Below are positions 5,200 to 6,273 of a stretch of DNA of 6,273 nucleotides, piece after piece (positions within the stretch are counted from its first letter, which is position 1; each line of letters starts with the position of its first letter). The position numbers and the translations under genes are program-made. The notes under the pieces were generated by a model. The model saw nothing but the letters and a program-made list of their open reading frames with translations. It was not told the DNA's origin and ran no database searches. The stretch is from an uncultured Campylobacter sp. (GTDB lineage Bacteria > Campylobacterota > Campylobacteria > Campylobacterales > Campylobacteraceae), in the NCBI RefSeq assembly GCF_937997595.1, contig NZ_CALKTS010000135.1:1-6273 (forward strand), in the 5' to 3' direction.

Positions 5200-6098
5200 T
5201 TTACCGCTCCTTTTTTCTCAAGAGTCGTTATGATAGGTAAAACGACAAAAAGCAGAACGAAAAACGTAATGTTCGAGTAAAATCCTATCCATGAGTTTGA
5301 AATACCAAGCGTCATGCCGTCGGCAGGTAGCTTACCGAAGATCGTAAGCACGATCATATCGACCACTAGCAGCCAGAACCATACAAAAAAGCCCTTTCTC
5401 TCGTGAGCCGGAGCCACGACGTCGCTTCTGTCGTAAAGCAGCATGAAAAATAGAGCTACGCCCGCGATCGCAAACGCGATAAGGCCGATGTTGTAAGCTT
5501 TAAAGCCGAAAATGTCGAAGAAAAATCCGCGTAAAATCTTATACTGCCACAAGAAATACCACTCAGGATAGATGTGTGGAGGGGTTTTTAGAGCGTTGCC
5601 CGGCTCGAAATTTATCGGATCCATCGCAAAGTTGAAATGGAAACAGACTAAATAGAAAAAGAAAATTATAAAAAAGCCGATGTACATAAAGTCTTTTGCC
5701 AAAAATCCCGGCCAAAACGGAATAACTTTAGCATTTTTCTTATCGCCGCTTAGGTATTTTTCAGCCTCGATATCAAAGTCTATCTCTTCGCCCGTTTCTA
5801 CGCCGTTTGCGCTTAGCGAGGACGGTCTCAGCAAAAACCGCGCATGGGAGCTTAGCTTGATCGCGGGATTTTTGCGGGCGGTTTTGTAAATTTCGCTTAG
5901 CTCAAGCCCCAGGCGGCCCGCGCTGATCTCTAAAAATTTGCCCGTGCCGGCCGAGCATTTGTCGTTCATGATGGAGTCCGTAGGCTTGCCACCTTCTATT
6001 TTGATAGCCTTGGTGTCCTGCCCGCCCACGCCCTCTACGGTGCAGTCTTTCTCGAACAAAAAGTGCGCCCCAAGGCCGTGGCATAAAATTTCGCTCAT
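5196..6098 (-). CDS. petB: Chimeric frame: activase middle segment joined to the C-terminal half of cytochrome b
   Basis: This is a 300-codon open frame made of two unrelated parts. Residues 1-84 are the middle of a BadF/HgdC activase: VGGQDTK (phosphate-2 region) and NDKCSAGTGKFLE, which holds one [4Fe-4S] Cys. Residues about 85-98 are out-of-frame activase sequence. From about residue 99 (GVETGEEIDFD) to 300 it is the C-terminal half of epsilonproteobacterial cytochrome b. That half has four hydrophobic helices (about 137-155, 201-222, 237-255, 270-293) and the Qo-site motif PEWY (178-181). Helices A-D, with the four haem-ligand His of bL and bH, are missing, so it cannot be a working cytochrome b alone. 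The ATG at 6098 is internal to the activase and has no ribosome site. It lies 18 bases past a stop (6118-6116), so reinitiation is the only obvious route to expression. It could be a genuine rearrangement or an assembly chimera. Confidence 0.85.
   Translation of the reverse strand: MSEILCHGLGAHFLFEKDCTVEGVGGQDTKAIKIEGGKPTDSIMNDKCSAGTGKFLEISAGRLGLELSEIYKTARKNPAIKLSSHARFLLRPSSLSANGVETGEEIDFDIEAEKYLSGDKKNAKVIPFWPGFLAKDFMYIGFFIIFFFYLVCFHFNFAMDPINFEPGNALKTPPHIYPEWYFLWQYKILRGFFFDIFGFKAYNIGLIAFAIAGVALFFMLLYDRSDVVAPAHERKGFFVWFWLLVVDMIVLTIFGKLPADGMTLGISNSWIGFYSNITFFVLLFVVLPIITTLEKKGAVK
5207..5212 (-). promoter_or_regulatory. Ribosome binding site of petC
   Basis: AAGGAG lies seven bases before the petC ATG (5199-5197), inside the last codons of the cytochrome b frame. 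With the ATGA stop/start overlap it fixes the petC start. It would also let petC be translated independently of the damaged upstream gene, provided a transcript exists. Confidence 0.75.
5805..5823. other. Junction between activase and cytochrome b sequence
   Basis: On the minus strand, recognisable activase sequence (CAVFAET, one frame over) ends at about 5824, and recognisable cytochrome b sequence (GVETGEEIDF) begins at 5804. The roughly 20 bases between cannot be assigned with certainty to either parent. I see no insertion-sequence end, target duplication or long shared word here, so the join looks like illegitimate recombination or an artefact. Confidence 0.65.
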
Positions 6099-6273
6099 GC
6101 TAAGCTGCGCGTACTCTACGCTAACGCGCCCGTAGTCGTCAAAAAGCCCTCGCCGTAGCCTTTTTGCTCTAAATTTTGCTTGATTTGCCGCGCGACCTTG
6201 ACCGCGCTAAAGCCGCTTGGTAGCAAAAACAGCTCGCAAAATTTGCCGCGCTCGTCCATAACGGCGACCTTTG
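5821..6273 (-). pseudogene. 2-hydroxyacyl-CoA dehydratase activase (BadF/HgdC family), broken copy B
   Basis: The gene enters from the right edge at about codon 13 (KVAVMDERGKFCELFLLPSG) and continues like copy A as far as GYGEGFLTTTG. A 7-base deletion there throws it out of frame to a stop at 6118-6116. With seven bases restored it reads on through RVSVEYAQLSMSEILCHG, GVGGQDTK and NDKCSAGTG to IKLSS. A second, one-base-short change at about 5842-5849 hides CAVFAET (5844-5824), which contains the second [4Fe-4S] Cys, in another frame. Homology then stops and cytochrome b begins. Two frameshifts plus loss of the 3' end make this a clear pseudogene, if the sequence is correct. Confidence 0.85.
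6099..6273 (-). repeat. Right copy of the activase direct repeat
   Basis: This aligns with 1-182 in the same orientation, apart from the 7-base gap after 6134. It is cut by the window edge, so the upstream extent of the duplication (including whether the start codon and promoter were copied) cannot be seen. Confidence 0.9.

Noticed and set aside
5796..5850. Insertion sequence at the petB-activase junction
   Set aside because: No terminal inverted repeats, target duplication or transposase sequence is visible on either side of the join.
5902..6135. Minus-strand 60-codon and plus-strand 65-codon frames within the activase remnant
   Set aside because: Both overlap clearly recognisable activase sequence in the correct frame and show no motifs of their own.
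1..6273. Window ends as a circular contig overlap
   Set aside because: The two ends are similar but differ by about 14 substitutions and a 7-base gap, so they are diverged paralogous copies and not the same sequence read twice.

Overview
The window looks like a piece of a relatively GC-rich Campylobacter chromosome (C. showae / C. rectus / C. curvus type) or a close epsilonproteobacterial relative. The pointers are PetB/PetC sequences of epsilonproteobacterial style (a diheme cytochrome c1 with a C-terminal anchor), AAGGA-type ribosome sites, a TATAAT promoter preceded by TTTTGG and no clear -35 box, and the word AAATTTGA / TCAAATTT scattered through spacers and genes. The genus is inferred from recognition; I could not run a search. 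All supportable genes are on the minus strand.

Right part (about 4143-6273): the 3' half of a cytochrome bc1 operon. The cytochrome b gene is broken. Only its C-terminal half, with the PEWY quinol-oxidation motif and four membrane helices, is present. It is joined in frame to the middle of an unrelated gene, a 2-hydroxyacyl-CoA dehydratase activase (BadF/HgdC family). That activase copy is itself broken by a 7-base slippage deletion and a second frameshift. The cytochrome c1 gene petC follows with an ATGA overlap and a good ribosome site, but it is split by a one-base loss in an A-run that removes the second haem Met ligand and the membrane anchor. A perfect 13-bp hairpin closes the operon. 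Neither petA (Rieske) nor the haem-binding half of petB is visible.

Middle part (about 650-3705): two tandem paralogous genes for exported, multidomain, beta-rich (probably lipocalin-like) proteins. Each has a signal peptide, two N-terminal repeats with a Cys pair, a Ser/Lys/Ala-rich linker and a conserved C-terminal domain. Their function is unknown. The spacer upstream of them (3705-4142) holds what looks like the decayed signal-peptide region of a third copy.

Left part (1-650): the first 73 codons of an apparently intact activase running off the left edge. It has a clear TATAAT promoter and a roughly 145-base leader carrying two inverted repeats. This gene start is about 92% identical to the broken activase at the right edge. 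The window is therefore bounded by same-orientation direct repeats about 6.1 kb apart, which suggests a duplication or rearrangement (or an assembly join) that destroyed petA-petB.
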